A stretch of DNA of 64,000 nucleotides from Pseudovibrio sp947494035 (GTDB lineage Bacteria > Pseudomonadota > Alphaproteobacteria > Rhizobiales > Stappiaceae), in NCBI GenBank assembly GCA_947494035.1, contig CANLTN010000009.1, positions 133,944 through 197,943 of the forward strand, given 5' to 3'. A program made the position numbers and the translations under genes. The number at the start of each line of letters is the position of its first letter. Positions within the stretch are counted from its first letter, which is position 1. The notes under the pieces were generated by a model, which had not been told where the DNA came from, did not search any database, and saw nothing but the letters and a program-made list of their open reading frames with translations. Shown in pieces: positions 9,383 to 17,925 of the stretch.

Positions 9383-9415
9383 GTGCATCAAGAAATTTGT
9401 TTGTGGTATATTTGA

Positions 9416-9952
9416 TTATAAAGCTCCGGTGTATTCACCGCGAGCGGGATAATCGTTCTTGATGCAGAAGTCGAGGGCACCGAGCATTGGCTTAAAGTCA
9501 GGACGTGCAAATGGCATGGTCTGCACATTGCCGAAGTAGAGGGTGCCGTCAGGCTTTACAAAGAACAGGCCCGGTTCCGCAAAGAGCTCTGGCTCTTCGA
9601 TGCCGATGGACGTTTTTCCGTGTCCGGCTGAAATGTACAGGCCCCATTCGCGTGCCTTTGTCAGAGATACACCGTAGCCAAGGCGCAGTTTGTCCGCTTT
9701 GATTGACTCAGCAAATTTCTGGGCACGTTCTTCTGTGTCTGTGGAGAGTGCCACGGTCGTCACGCCGCGTTGTGCAAACTCTGGGGTCAGACGTTCGAGT
9801 TCTTTCAGATAGTTAGCGCAGATGGGGCAGTGCAAGCCACGGTAAAAAACAACCAGCGTGGCAAAGATAGGCGCATCGGTTGACAGGTCGAATGTACCAC
9901 CACCAACGAGGTTCGCAGACAGGCTTGGGACTTTCTGGCGAGGGATAAGCAT
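9416..9952 (-). CDS. Peroxiredoxin-like protein (AhpC/TSA redoxin)
   Basis: This 178-aa thioredoxin-fold protein has the motif FYRGLHCPICANYL at about 36-49. It gives a CxxC pair (C42, C45) in the place where classical peroxiredoxins have a single peroxidatic cysteine, typical of the peroxiredoxin-like family. ALSTDTEERAQKF and a GLFFVKPDGTLYF strand follow. It probably reduces peroxides or disulfides in the cytoplasm. It is divergent from an AraC-type regulator 150 bp away, which may control it. Confidence 0.82.
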   Translation of the reverse strand: MLIPRQKVPSLSANLVGGGTFDLSTDAPIFATLVVFYRGLHCPICANYLKELERLTPEFAQRGVTTVALSTDTEERAQKFAESIKADKLRLGYGVSLTKAREWGLYISAGHGKTSIGIEEPELFAEPGLFFVKPDGTLYFGNVQTMPFARPDFKPMLGALDFCIKNDYPARGEYTGAL

Positions 9953-10102
9953 TTTATTCTCCTGAGCTGGTTCTTTTTTATTTTGTCGGATTGCTCAATT
10001 CGTTCTTCTTGAACTGGCAAATAGCAGTGGTTGATTTGTGCCTATCATGATATTGAACGTTTGATTGCTTTTTGTTCGGAATAACTGACTGAGAGTTCGG
10101 AT

Positions 10103-10915
10103 ATGGCCACTGTTCTTGCTGAGGTTCAACCTAGCGCGCTGAGATATGATCGCCTTTCATCGCTTATTGAGCGTTTCAAGGTGGAAGCATATATCCTTCA
10201 AAACACCGAGAATGACGTGCTCCAAGGTAACTTTTTCATTCTTCAGTGCGCGCAAGGCTTCAGGAAACTGGTGTTTCTTCCTTCCAGTCCAGATAATCCC
10301 ACCTCAATCAAGCAAATTTGCGATGAGACCGTCGTTTTAGCTGGTGCGCGAGTTGAGTTTGGAGGGGCAGGATCTCAGTTAAGCACGGCTCTGCCTGACT
10401 GTGTCGAGATTGAGCTGAGGGATGCCCCTGAGCTGGAGAGCCTTGCGGAGCTGGTGGTGGAAGAAGTTCTGTCGCCGCGCTGTGGGGGAGCCGCGGTCAT
10501 CAATCGCCTCTGCGAAGTGGTGATGATCCGCTTGCTGCGTCATGCCATTCTTACGGGAGTTGCCGGAAGTGGTCTGATTGCGGGGCTGGCTCATCCAAAT
10601 CTGGCGCAGGCCCTCGTTGCCATTCATGAAAACCCTGCAAAGCCATGGCGTCTTGAGAGCCTTGCAGAGGAGGCTGCCATGTCCCGTACGCAGTTTGCGG
10701 TGCATTTCAAGAATGTGATGGGAGAGACGCCGGGGTCTTACCTGAGTAACTGGCGACTGGCGCTGGCGAAATTGGATCTGGAAGCAGGGCATTCCCTGAA
10801 AAGCGTTGCTGCGCGGGTCGGGTTTGTGTCGCCCACGGCATTGTCGCGGGCCTACCAACGGCGCTACAATGAGCTTCCTCGTCATGTCGCATCGAAAACA
10901 GTTATGGCACTGTAA
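10103..10915 (+). CDS. AraC-family transcriptional regulator with N-terminal cupin
   Basis: This 270-aa protein has an N-terminal cupin-type sensor (about 10-170, including the RCGGAAVINRLCEVVMIRLLR helix typical of the cupin_6/AraC group). A C-terminal AraC double helix-turn-helix covers about 175-265: LESLAEEAAMSRTQFAVHF, then SVAARVGFVSPTALSRAYQR. This type often regulates the oppositely oriented neighbour, here the peroxiredoxin-like gene. The ligand cannot be inferred. Confidence 0.88.
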   Translation: MATVLAEVQPSALRYDRLSSLIERFKVEAYILQNTENDVLQGNFFILQCAQGFRKLVFLPSSPDNPTSIKQICDETVVLAGARVEFGGAGSQLSTALPDCVEIELRDAPELESLAELVVEEVLSPRCGGAAVINRLCEVVMIRLLRHAILTGVAGSGLIAGLAHPNLAQALVAIHENPAKPWRLESLAEEAAMSRTQFAVHFKNVMGETPGSYLSNWRLALAKLDLEAGHSLKSVAARVGFVSPTALSRAYQRRYNELPRHVASKTVMAL

Positions 10916-10988
10916 CCTTGGTAAGTTTGCGTATTTGTCATAGTGTCACATTTCTGGTTTATATGCGGCTCCGCTTTCCTCCGAAGAT

Positions 10989-12230
10989 ATGATTGAGCCG
11001 CCTATGAGTTTTTCTGAACGCCCGACCAACCTTCCTGAACAGCAGTCCAAAGGCCATGTGCTGGAGGTATTTGTCGCCTTTTTAAAACTGGGGCTGACGT
11101 CGTTTGGTGGGCCGATTGCTCACCTTGGCTACTTTCGGGAAGAGATTGTAAAGCGCAGGAAATGGCTTTCCGATGACGCTTATGCTGATCTGGTTGCGCT
11201 CTGTCAGTTTTTGCCGGGTCCAGCCAGTAGTCAGGTCGGGTTTGGTCTTGGGCTAATGCGTGCCGGACCGCTTGGTGCGCTGGCTGCTTTTGTTGCTTTT
11301 ACCGCTCCATCTGCATTGCTGCTCTTTGCATTTGCTTATTGGGCCAACGCTTTTGACGGGCCGGTTGGCATGGGCTTGATCCATGGTTTGAAGCTGGTAG
11401 CTGTGGCTGTTGTTGCTCAGGCTGTCTGGGGTATGGCGCGGAACTTCTGCATAGACCGCGTGCGCGCAGGTCTGGCGGTGCTGGCGGTGGTTCTGATTGT
11501 GGCACTGGGTGGTGCTGGAGGGCAGATAGCCGCGATTGTCGCCGGTGGTCTGGGCGGTTTTTTATTCTGCCGCTCAGAGTCTAAAGCTGAAGTGCACGAC
11601 GTTTCATTTGCCCCACGGCGGCGGATTGGCCTGTTTGCGATAATCCTGTTTGCAGTGCTGCTTTTTGGTCTTCCTATGGTGAGTGATCTCACAGGCAGTT
11701 CACTGATCTATGTGTTTGACAGTTTCTACCACTCCGGTTCTCTCGTTTTTGGTGGTGGGCATGTGGTTCTGCCCCTTCTGGAAGCTAAGGTTGTTGGTAC
11801 AGGGCTGGTGAGTGAGAATTCGTTCCTTGCCGGTTATGGCGCGACGCAAGCGGTTCCCGGACCTCTGTTTACGTTCGCAGGGTATCTGGGTGCGGAGATG
11901 CAGACTGGGTATGCTGCGTGGGTTGGAGCGACAATCGCGTTGTTTGGTATCTTTTTGCCGGGCTTCCTGCTTTTGATCGCCGGTCTGCCCTATTGGGCGC
12001 TGCTACGCAATACACCGTCCGCGCGTGGGATTATGGCGGGTGCGAACGCAGCTGTGGTTGGTGTTCTTGGAGCCGCGCTGTATTCGCCAGTCTGGACGAG
12101 TGCGGTGCTTGATGAGAAAGACTTTGCAGCTGCGCTGTGCGGATTTGTTTTGTTGGTGTCGTTTAAGGTGCCACCGTGGGTCGTGGTGGTTCTTCTTGGG
12201 CTGACCGGAATTGGCTTTGCCTTCATTTAA
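10989..12230 (+). CDS. chrA: Chromate transporter, long-chain CHR family
   Basis: This 413-aa membrane protein has the two CHR domains of the long-chain ChrA type. The first has FLKLGLTSFGGPIAHLG at about 31-47 and LCQFLPGPASSQ; the second has the mirrored GSLVFGGGHVVLPLL and GATQAVPGPLFTFAGY. About ten to twelve transmembrane segments are predicted by eye. ChrA exports chromate or exchanges it for sulfate. A second ATG at 11004 is a possible start. No chrB regulator lies next to it; the upstream AraC gene ends only 73 bp before, so co-transcription is possible. Confidence 0.9.
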   Translation: MIEPPMSFSERPTNLPEQQSKGHVLEVFVAFLKLGLTSFGGPIAHLGYFREEIVKRRKWLSDDAYADLVALCQFLPGPASSQVGFGLGLMRAGPLGALAAFVAFTAPSALLLFAFAYWANAFDGPVGMGLIHGLKLVAVAVVAQAVWGMARNFCIDRVRAGLAVLAVVLIVALGGAGGQIAAIVAGGLGGFLFCRSESKAEVHDVSFAPRRRIGLFAIILFAVLLFGLPMVSDLTGSSLIYVFDSFYHSGSLVFGGGHVVLPLLEAKVVGTGLVSENSFLAGYGATQAVPGPLFTFAGYLGAEMQTGYAAWVGATIALFGIFLPGFLLLIAGLPYWALLRNTPSARGIMAGANAAVVGVLGAALYSPVWTSAVLDEKDFAAALCGFVLLVSFKVPPWVVVVLLGLTGIGFAFI

Positions 12231-12248
12231 GAGACTTGAGACAAACAA

Positions 12249-12279
12249 AACCCGGAGTGCTGAGGCTCCGGGTTTTTTA
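12249..12279. terminator. Bidirectional terminator between chrA and purQ
   Basis: AACCCGGAG (12249-12257) pairs with CTCCGGGTT (12265-12273). It is followed by TTTTT on the plus strand and by TTTTGTTTG on the minus strand, so it serves both convergent genes. Confidence 0.8.
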
Positions 12280-12298
12280 GATCTGCTGTTCTGGTTAC

Positions 12299-12970
12299 TT
12301 AAGCTGCCAGATTTTGCATCACGCTTTCAAACAGTGCGCGACCTTCGATGCCACCATGAAGGTCCTCAATGAGGTTTTCAGGGTGAGGCATCATGCCGAG
12401 GACATTGCCTTTTGCGCTGGTAATGCCGGCAATGTCGTTGAGGGAGCCGTTTGGATTGGTGCCGTCAGCATAGCGGAATGCGACGCGGCCTTCCCCTTCC
12501 AGCTGCTTCAGGGTCTCAGGATCAGCGAAGTAGTTGCCGTCATGGTGTGCCACCGGACAGCGCCAGACTTTGCCTTGCTCCATGTTGGAGGTGAACGCAC
12601 TGTTTGTGCTGGTGGTCTCCAGCATGACTTCCTTACACACGAAGTGGAGGGAGGCGTTGCGCATCAGTGCGCCTGGCAGAAGGCCTGTTTCAGTCAGCAT
12701 CTGGAAGCCGTTGCACACGCCCAGAACGTGACGTCCCTGATCAGCCGCTGCTTTGAGAGCTGGCATGATGTGGGAGCGGGCTGCAATTGCACCTGAACGC
12801 AAGTAGTCACCGTAGGAGAAACCGCCCGGCAGGACATAAAGGTCTGCTTCCGGCAATTCAGTTTCGGTGTGCCATACTGTGGCGACTGGCTGGCCGGAGA
12901 TTTGCTCCAGCGCTTTGATCATATCACGGTCACGGTTGGAGCCGGGGAATAGGATCACTGCGGATTTCAT
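12299..12970 (-). CDS. purQ: Phosphoribosylformylglycinamidine synthase subunit PurQ
   Basis: PurQ is the glutaminase of the PurLQS complex. The 223-aa class I amidotransferase has the oxyanion region LPGGFSYGDYLRSGA, nucleophile C86 in GVCNGFQ, and the catalytic pair H196/E198 in MMPHPEN. It is downstream of purS with a tiny membrane-protein gene in between, all on the minus strand. Confidence 0.96.
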   Translation of the reverse strand: MKSAVILFPGSNRDRDMIKALEQISGQPVATVWHTETELPEADLYVLPGGFSYGDYLRSGAIAARSHIMPALKAAADQGRHVLGVCNGFQMLTETGLLPGALMRNASLHFVCKEVMLETTSTNSAFTSNMEQGKVWRCPVAHHDGNYFADPETLKQLEGEGRVAFRYADGTNPNGSLNDIAGITSAKGNVLGMMPHPENLIEDLHGGIEGRALFESVMQNLAA

Positions 12971-13014
12971 GAATGTTTCCTCTTGGATGGAGGGCCGCTT
13001 GTCACAGACGAGTT

Positions 13015-13122
13015 TTACAGAAGTAAAAACACCGCAAGAACAGAGAGGGCAGCTGGCAAGCCGATAAAGATGATCGCTTTGATAATCATGAACCGGATGA
13101 TACGGCCAGTATCGTCTTGCAC
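13015..13122 (-). CDS. PurS/PurQ-associated small membrane protein (35 aa)
   Basis: A GTG-started, 35-codon gene sits exactly between purS (30 bp upstream) and purQ (44 bp downstream). GAGGG lies 7 nt before the GTG. The product is a short polar head (VQDDTGRIIRF, initiator Met in vivo) followed by one continuous transmembrane helix ending at the C-terminus (MIIKAIIFIGLPAALSVLAV). Small single-helix proteins at this locus are known in some alphaproteobacteria as FGAM-synthase-associated small membrane proteins; their role is not established. Membrane recruitment of the purine complex is an inference only. A longer frame from 13209 overlaps purS and is unlikely. Confidence 0.72.
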   Translation of the reverse strand: MQDDTGRIIRFMIIKAIIFIGLPAALSVLAVFLLL

Positions 13123-13151
13123 GGTGTTGCCCTCGCAGGTTCCGCTATCGG

Positions 13152-13391
13152 CTAGAGAAGCTCGATAGAGTAATTTTCGATGACGGTGTTTGCCAGCAGT
13201 TTTTCGCACATGGCTTCAATATCAGCTTTGGCTTCAGCCTCGCTGCGGTCTGCCAGCTCCAGGTCAAATACTTTACCCTGGCGAATGCCTTCAACGCCTT
13301 CAAAACCAAGAGAACCAAGGGAGCCTTCGATTGCTTTGCCCTGGGGATCGAGAACGCCGTTCTTGAGAGTGACGGTCACACGTGCCTTCAT
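13152..13391 (-). CDS. purS: Phosphoribosylformylglycinamidine synthase subunit PurS
   Basis: This 79-aa dimeric PurS protein bridges PurL and PurQ and helps channel ammonia. Typical features are MKARVTVTLKNGVLDPQG, the LGFEGVEGIRQGKVFDLEL core and the CEKLLANTVIENY helix. It is the first gene of the purS - small membrane protein - purQ run. About 210 bp separate it from purC upstream on the same strand. Confidence 0.95.
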   Translation of the reverse strand: MKARVTVTLKNGVLDPQGKAIEGSLGSLGFEGVEGIRQGKVFDLELADRSEAEAKADIEAMCEKLLANTVIENYSIELL

Positions 13392-13569
13392 GGTTCTAAC
13401 TGGTCCTTCCTTACCAAAATGAGGGAATTAAGCGGTTTGCATTGCGCCTGTCGCCTAAATCCATTTTTTGCGCGCGTTCATAACGCGGGAATCTGTATGG
13501 GGAAAGCAAAAACGACGCGTGGCCGTGAGATAGTTTACGACCGCAGCGGTCTTTGCCTGCCCTGAAATG

Positions 13570-13593
13570 CAAAACGGGCCTCAGGGGCCCGTT
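13570..13593 (-). terminator. Rho-independent terminator of purC
   Basis: On the minus strand AACGGGCC and GGCCCGTT arms around a short loop (13573-13593) lead into TTTTGC. It would separate purC from purS, so purS probably has its own promoter in 13392-13570. Confidence 0.7.
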
Positions 13594-13599
13594 CATTGA

Positions 13600-14364
13600 T
13601 TACTTGACTAGCACTGGTCCGGAATGTCCCGGACGGTCGTTGTCGATCAGGATGCCGAGCCTGCGGGCTACTTCCTGATAGGCTTCAACCATGCCGCCCA
13701 TGTTCTGGCGGAACCGGTCCTTGTCCATCTTGTCGTTTGTGTTGGTATCCCACAAGCGACAGCTGTCCGGAGAGATCTCGTCAGCAAGAACAATGCGCAT
13801 CATGTCGCCTTCGACCTGACGTCCAAGCTCGATCTTGAAGTCAACGAGGCGGATGCCGACGCTCATGAACAGACCGGACAGGAAGTCGTTGACGCGGATG
13901 GCGAGCGCCATCATGTCATCCAGTTCCTGAGGTGCGGCCCAGCCAAAAGCGGTGATGTGTTCTTCAGAGACCAGCGGATCCCCAAGCTCGTCGTTCTTGT
14001 AATAGAACTCGATAATGGAGCGTGGAAGCTGAGTGCCTTCTTCCAATCCAAGACGCTTGCACAAAGAGCCTGCCGCAACGTTGCGGACCACAACCTCGAT
14101 CGGGATGATCTCGACCTGATGAATCAGCTGTTCGCGCATGTTCAACCGACGAATAAAATGGGTTGGAATGCCCATGTTATTCAGATTGTTGAAAATGTAC
14201 TCAGAAATCCGGTTGTTCAGGACACCTTTTCCATCAACGACTTCATGTTTTTCGTTGTTGAAGGCTGTAGCATCATCTTTGAAGTGCTGAATCAGCGTTC
14301 CCGGCTCAGGACCCTCATAGAGAATCTTGGCCTTGCCTTCGTAAATTCGCCGACGGCGGTTCAT
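13600..14364 (-). CDS. purC: SAICAR synthetase
   Basis: PurC joins aspartate to CAIR in purine synthesis. The 254-aa protein has RRRIYEGKAKILYEGPEPGT at the N-terminus (ATP-binding hairpin), VVVRNVAAGSLCKRLG in the middle and the VDFKIELGRQ...LADEISPDSCRLWD metal/substrate motif towards the end. ATG at 14364 is chosen; an alternative GTG lies two codons upstream. It is divergent from the zeta-subunit gene across a 350-bp gap. Confidence 0.96.
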   Translation of the reverse strand: MNRRRRIYEGKAKILYEGPEPGTLIQHFKDDATAFNNEKHEVVDGKGVLNNRISEYIFNNLNNMGIPTHFIRRLNMREQLIHQVEIIPIEVVVRNVAAGSLCKRLGLEEGTQLPRSIIEFYYKNDELGDPLVSEEHITAFGWAAPQELDDMMALAIRVNDFLSGLFMSVGIRLVDFKIELGRQVEGDMMRIVLADEISPDSCRLWDTNTNDKMDKDRFRQNMGGMVEAYQEVARRLGILIDNDRPGHSGPVLVK

Positions 14365-14721
14365 TGGCACTTACCATTGTGTTTGTAGAACAAGTCGTAC
14401 GGGTGACGTTGGGGCGTAAACTGGTTGACTGGCAAAGCACTTGTGCCAAAACTTGCGCAAATGTTCCTCCAGCACCGGTTTTCGCATCTTTCGTCATTGC
14501 GAAAATCGCGATCCCGCTATGCGGCGCGGAACTTAACCGACTTTTTGCTAAAGCACAAATGAGTAATTCGAATGGTGCTCTTAGCCCCTGACATTCCACT
14601 GATACCAACTGATGGCTTTTGACCTGCAAATAGAAGTTGCGTAGAATGAAACCCGTAGGTTATAGCGTGGCTTGTAGGAGGGGAGGGACCTTTTTACATT
14701 GTCTGAGCCAGGAGGGAAATG
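14365..14721. other. Divergent promoter region between purC and the zeta-subunit gene
   Basis: About 355 bases without a supported gene. It must hold the purC promoter on the minus strand and contains one clear plus-strand sigma70-like promoter (14619-14647, listed separately). No riboswitch or PurR-like palindrome was recognised. Confidence 0.5.
14619..14647 (+). promoter_or_regulatory. Sigma70-type promoter of the DUF1476 gene
   Basis: TTGACC (14619-14624), a 17-nt spacer and TAGAAT (14642-14647) lie 74 bp before the ATG at 14722. This is the best -35/-10 pair upstream of that gene. Confidence 0.5.
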
Positions 14722-15045
14722 ATGACCACGTTCGACAAACGAGCTGAGGCGTTTGAAGGCAGTTTTGCAATGGGTTCTGAGCAGGCTTTCAAGGCAACTG
14801 CGCGGCGGGACAAGCTGCTGGGGCAGTGGGCTGCTGAGAAGCTCGGTTTGGCCGGGGACATTGCGGAAGACTATGCTACCAAGATTGTGCAAACCGATCT
14901 TAAAGAGCCAGGCGACGAGGACATTTTTGCTCGTATCTCCAAAGATTTTGCAGATGCAGGTGTTGAACAGTCCGAGCATCAGATTCGCCGTACCATGGAC
15001 GAGCTGATGGCTGTTGCGAAAAAGGAAGTTGCTGAGGAAGCCTAA
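14722..15045 (+). CDS. DUF1476 protein, F1-ATPase zeta (inhibitor) subunit
   Basis: This 107-aa, all-helical, charged protein belongs to DUF1476, whose Paracoccus denitrificans member is the zeta subunit that blocks ATP hydrolysis by F1FO-ATPase. The N-terminal part TTFDKRAEAFEGSFAM corresponds to the inhibitory helix. ARRDKLLGQWAAEKLGL and the C-terminal SEHQIRRTMDELM helix complete the four-helix layout. AGGAGG is 6 nt before the second ATG (14722); an adjacent ATG at 14719 is the alternative. As in other alphaproteobacteria it sits outside the atp operon. Confidence 0.88.
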   Translation: MTTFDKRAEAFEGSFAMGSEQAFKATARRDKLLGQWAAEKLGLAGDIAEDYATKIVQTDLKEPGDEDIFARISKDFADAGVEQSEHQIRRTMDELMAVAKKEVAEEA

Positions 15046-15095
15046 GCTGCTCGCCTTAAGCAGGCTCAAGATGGGAGCCCCTGACCAGAGATTTT

Positions 15096-15135
15096 GCCGT
15101 CTTCCCTTGATATTGTCGGGAAGACGGCTTTTTTA
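15096..15135 (+). terminator. Rho-independent terminator of the zeta-subunit gene
   Basis: GCCGTCTTCCC and GGGAAGACGGC arms flank a loop of about 11 nt and are followed by TTTTTTATT. Confidence 0.85.
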
Positions 15136-15211
15136 TTGGTATGAAACTTGCGTTGACGAGCTGGTGCTGCGTGACTGGATGGTGCCTGTGCTCAAATAGA
15201 TGAGGCATGAC

Positions 15212-15979
15212 ATGAGTAAAAATATGTGTCTGGCAGAGAAACTGCGAGCAGGACAAACCATCTTGAGCGCGTGGGCCACTCTGCCCTCTCCGATTTTCTC
15301 CAATCTGTTTTTGAAGGGCGGCTACAAAGCTGTGACGCTGGATCTGCAGCACGGTTTGCAGACAAGTGCCGAAGCGCGTGATTCTATCAAGGAAATGATC
15401 ATTGGTGGCGGTCATGCGATTGCGCGGATACGGATGGATGATTTCAGGAATGCCAGCTGGCTGCTTGATGCCGGGGCTGAAATGATAATCGCGCCCATGA
15501 TCAACTCGGTAGACGACGCAAGGAAACTGGTAGAGTTCTGCAAGTATCCGCCGCTTGGGACGCGCAGCTATGGTGCTGTAGGGGCGACCATGATCGCAGG
15601 AATCACCATGGATGAGTACTTTGCGTCGGCTGATCAGAAGACACTTGCGATTGCTATGATTGAGACGCCGGAAGCTTATGCGGCTCTTGAGGGAATTCTT
15701 GGTGTTGATGGTCTGGATGGAATCTTCGTGGGACCATCGGACCTGTCGCTGACGGTCTCGGGCGGCAAGAGCGTTGCCCCTGTGTCCGAGGCATCTTTGG
15801 CAATGCAGAAGGATATTGCCGAGAAAACCCGGGCTGCGGGAAAGATTGCCGGGATCTACTGCGTCACAAAAGAGCATTTGCAGCATTCAAAGGCAGCTGG
15901 CTACCAGTTCATGACCTTTGGTACGGATACTACATTGTTTATCAATGCGGCTGCTGAGGCGGCACAGGCATTGGATTAA
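15212..15979 (+). CDS. HpcH/HpaI-family aldolase
   Basis: This 255-aa class II (metal-dependent) aldolase is related to 2,4-dihydroxyhept-2-ene-1,7-dioate and 2-keto-3-deoxy-rhamnonate aldolases. Motifs include VTLDLQHG, MIIAPMINSVDDAR (catalytic-site loop), MIETPEAYAAL (Glu metal ligand) and GIFVGPSDLSLT (Asp metal ligand). ATG at 15212 has GAGG 6 nt upstream; the longer frame from 15200 starts within that ribosome site. It is monocistronic between two terminators. The natural substrate cannot be told from sequence. Confidence 0.87.
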   Translation: MSKNMCLAEKLRAGQTILSAWATLPSPIFSNLFLKGGYKAVTLDLQHGLQTSAEARDSIKEMIIGGGHAIARIRMDDFRNASWLLDAGAEMIIAPMINSVDDARKLVEFCKYPPLGTRSYGAVGATMIAGITMDEYFASADQKTLAIAMIETPEAYAALEGILGVDGLDGIFVGPSDLSLTVSGGKSVAPVSEASLAMQKDIAEKTRAAGKIAGIYCVTKEHLQHSKAAGYQFMTFGTDTTLFINAAAEAAQALD

Positions 15980-15994
15980 TTGGTGATCTAAATA

Positions 15995-16025
15995 GAAAAG
16001 GCCGCCTCCTGGGCGGCCTTTGGTG
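15995..16025. terminator. Bidirectional terminator between the aldolase gene and rpe
   Basis: AAAGGCCGCC (15997-16006) pairs with GGCGGCCTTT (16012-16021) around a 5-nt loop. T-rich sequence follows on the plus strand and TTTTCTATTT on the minus strand. Confidence 0.7.
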
Positions 16026-16040
16026 TTTCAAAGCGGGGTT

Positions 16041-16709
16041 TTAGACCTGCGCTGCGGCGCGGATTGCTGCGATGTTCTCGCGGTAGCTGTCGATGGTTCC
16101 GCCTTTGAAGACGGCAGAGCCTGCAACCAGTGTGTCTGCGCCTGCCTTGGTGACCAGTGGGGCGGTCTGCGGAGTGACACCGCCGTCGATCTGAATGCGG
16201 ATCGGGCGATCGCCGATCATGCGCTTGATGCGCGCGACTTTTTCGATCTGGGAGTCGATGAATTTCTGGCCGCCAAAGCCGGGGTTTACGGTCATGACAA
16301 GGATCATGTCGAGGCGGTCGAGAACGTATTCGAGACAGCTCTCATGGGTAGCGGGGTTCAGAGAGACACCGGCCTTCTTGCCCAGATCGCGGATTGCCTG
16401 CAAGGAGCGGTCCAGATGGAGGGTCGCTTCTGCGTGAACGGTTATGTAATCAGAACCCGCTTTGGCGAAGGCTTCAAGATATGGATCACACGGCTGGATC
16501 ATCAAGTGGGTATCGAAGATCTTATCTGTGTGTGGGCGGAGTTTTGCGATGACGTCCGGGCCAAAGGTGATGTTTGGAACGAAGTGGCCGTCCATAACAT
16601 CCAAGTGGATCCAGTCGGCTCCAGCTTCTACAACATCACGAACTTCTTGTCCCAACTTGGAAAAGTCTGATGCAAGAACGGAAGGGGCGATAACGAGCGG
16701 TTGTGCCAT
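16041..16709 (-). CDS. rpe: Ribulose-phosphate 3-epimerase
   Basis: This 222-aa TIM barrel interconverts ribulose-5-P and xylulose-5-P. The N-terminus is LVIAPSVLASDFSKLG, followed by WIHLDVMDGHFVPNIT (His/Asp metal ligands), DTHLMI, VMTVNPGFGGQKFI and IQIDGGV, all standard. ATG at 16709 is preceded by AAGGAG (10 nt); the longer frame would add nine atypical residues. Confidence 0.97.
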   Translation of the reverse strand: MAQPLVIAPSVLASDFSKLGQEVRDVVEAGADWIHLDVMDGHFVPNITFGPDVIAKLRPHTDKIFDTHLMIQPCDPYLEAFAKAGSDYITVHAEATLHLDRSLQAIRDLGKKAGVSLNPATHESCLEYVLDRLDMILVMTVNPGFGGQKFIDSQIEKVARIKRMIGDRPIRIQIDGGVTPQTAPLVTKAGADTLVAGSAVFKGGTIDSYRENIAAIRAAAQV

Positions 16710-16827
16710 AGCAGAGATTCTCCTTGGTGTGCCCAATTTGCAGTGCGGCTAACACGGCCATAGGTGAGAAGCAAGTGGTGCGATCATCGCAGCTTTGATC
16801 CTTGTGTTTTCAAAAGGCCGCTGTGTT

Positions 16828-17796
16828 TTAACGGACCCGCATAGCTGCAGGCTTGAGGAGCCATGGGAGCAGGTAGATGGGGAACTGGGCGAATGCGAAA
16901 AACAGCCAAGCCAGCTCTGGAATGGTGCCCCCCAATGCGGCGACCATCAAGCCCAGATTACGGCTTCCCGCTCCATAAGCTGCGATGAAAGCCGTCTGAC
17001 GCCCCGCCGGATAGAAGATCAGGAAAGTGATAAGCAGTTGCAGGCCTGCAATGGCAAAGACGCCTATGAACAAGGCGGAGGCTTTGAAAGGTGCTGCCAG
17101 TGCAAAGTCGGTCACACCATCCATGGCGGCAATGGCGAAAATGAAAAGCACGATACAGTTGATGCCGTTGAGTTGGTCGGTCATCTCTGTGACGCGCTTT
17201 GCGCCAAGCAAATAATAGATAAGGCGGCCCAGAGCTGCGGAGCCTAGCAGGAATAGTGCCAGATTGGCTGCCAGTGAAAATGGTGAGACCTGAAGGGTTT
17301 CCGGCAACAGTAGGTAGGCAAACAAGGCGGTGCTGAAAGGCGCGATGATAAACGACAGGGCGGATATAGTAAGGGCGAGTGCGCCGTTGAGGCCGAACAT
17401 CCAGATGAAGATAGGCGAGGACATGACGGGCGGTGCAGCCGATACCATGAACAGCGCCGTGAGCACGCCCAGATCAAACTGATCCAGACCGATGGCCAGA
17501 CAGGCTAATGTTACGAGTATGGGCAGAACGAGCATTTGCCAGAGCATGGCGGCAAGTGCGGGCAACGGGCGGGTGAGCTGATGGGCGATAGCTGCATTAT
17601 CGACGCGGATGAAACTCAGTGTGAGCAGGACGAAGATTGCAGGCGTCAGGAGAACGCGCAGAACCTCGGCAATTCCGGGTAGGAGCAGGCCAAGGAAAAT
17701 AGAGATTGCAACTGCATTGGCGCCGCTTCGGCCTAAAAAACGCAGGAGTGCATTGATCAGCTTTGGGCCACCTGTGAGAAATGTAGGGGAGGGCAA
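16828..17796 (-). CDS. BASS-type (bile acid:sodium symporter-like) transporter
   Basis: This 322-aa membrane protein has about ten hydrophobic helices. The GAGSRNLGLMVAALG segment at about 285-299 matches the conserved NLGL region of BASS/ArsB-like (Acr3-related) symporters, and SAAPPVMSSPIFIWMFG resembles the opposite Na+-site crossover. The substrate is unknown. The frame opens with a stop two codons before TTG at 17796, and no good ribosome site or ATG is near, so the start is uncertain. It follows rpe upstream on the same strand with about 120 bp between. Confidence 0.72.
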   Translation of the reverse strand: MPSPTFLTGGPKLINALLRFLGRSGANAVAISIFLGLLLPGIAEVLRVLLTPAIFVLLTLSFIRVDNAAIAHQLTRPLPALAAMLWQMLVLPILVTLACLAIGLDQFDLGVLTALFMVSAAPPVMSSPIFIWMFGLNGALALTISALSFIIAPFSTALFAYLLLPETLQVSPFSLAANLALFLLGSAALGRLIYYLLGAKRVTEMTDQLNGINCIVLFIFAIAAMDGVTDFALAAPFKASALFIGVFAIAGLQLLITFLIFYPAGRQTAFIAAYGAGSRNLGLMVAALGGTIPELAWLFFAFAQFPIYLLPWLLKPAAMRVR

Positions 17797-17925
17797 TGTT
17801 TAGTCCACGCGACAACTTAAGTGCAAGAGATCGCGCGACTAAACCATATTAGCGGCGTTTGAGCAAACGTTGTGAAGATTGAGCGACTGGTGTCAACCAA
17901 CTATTTTAAGAAGGGGCCCGAACTT

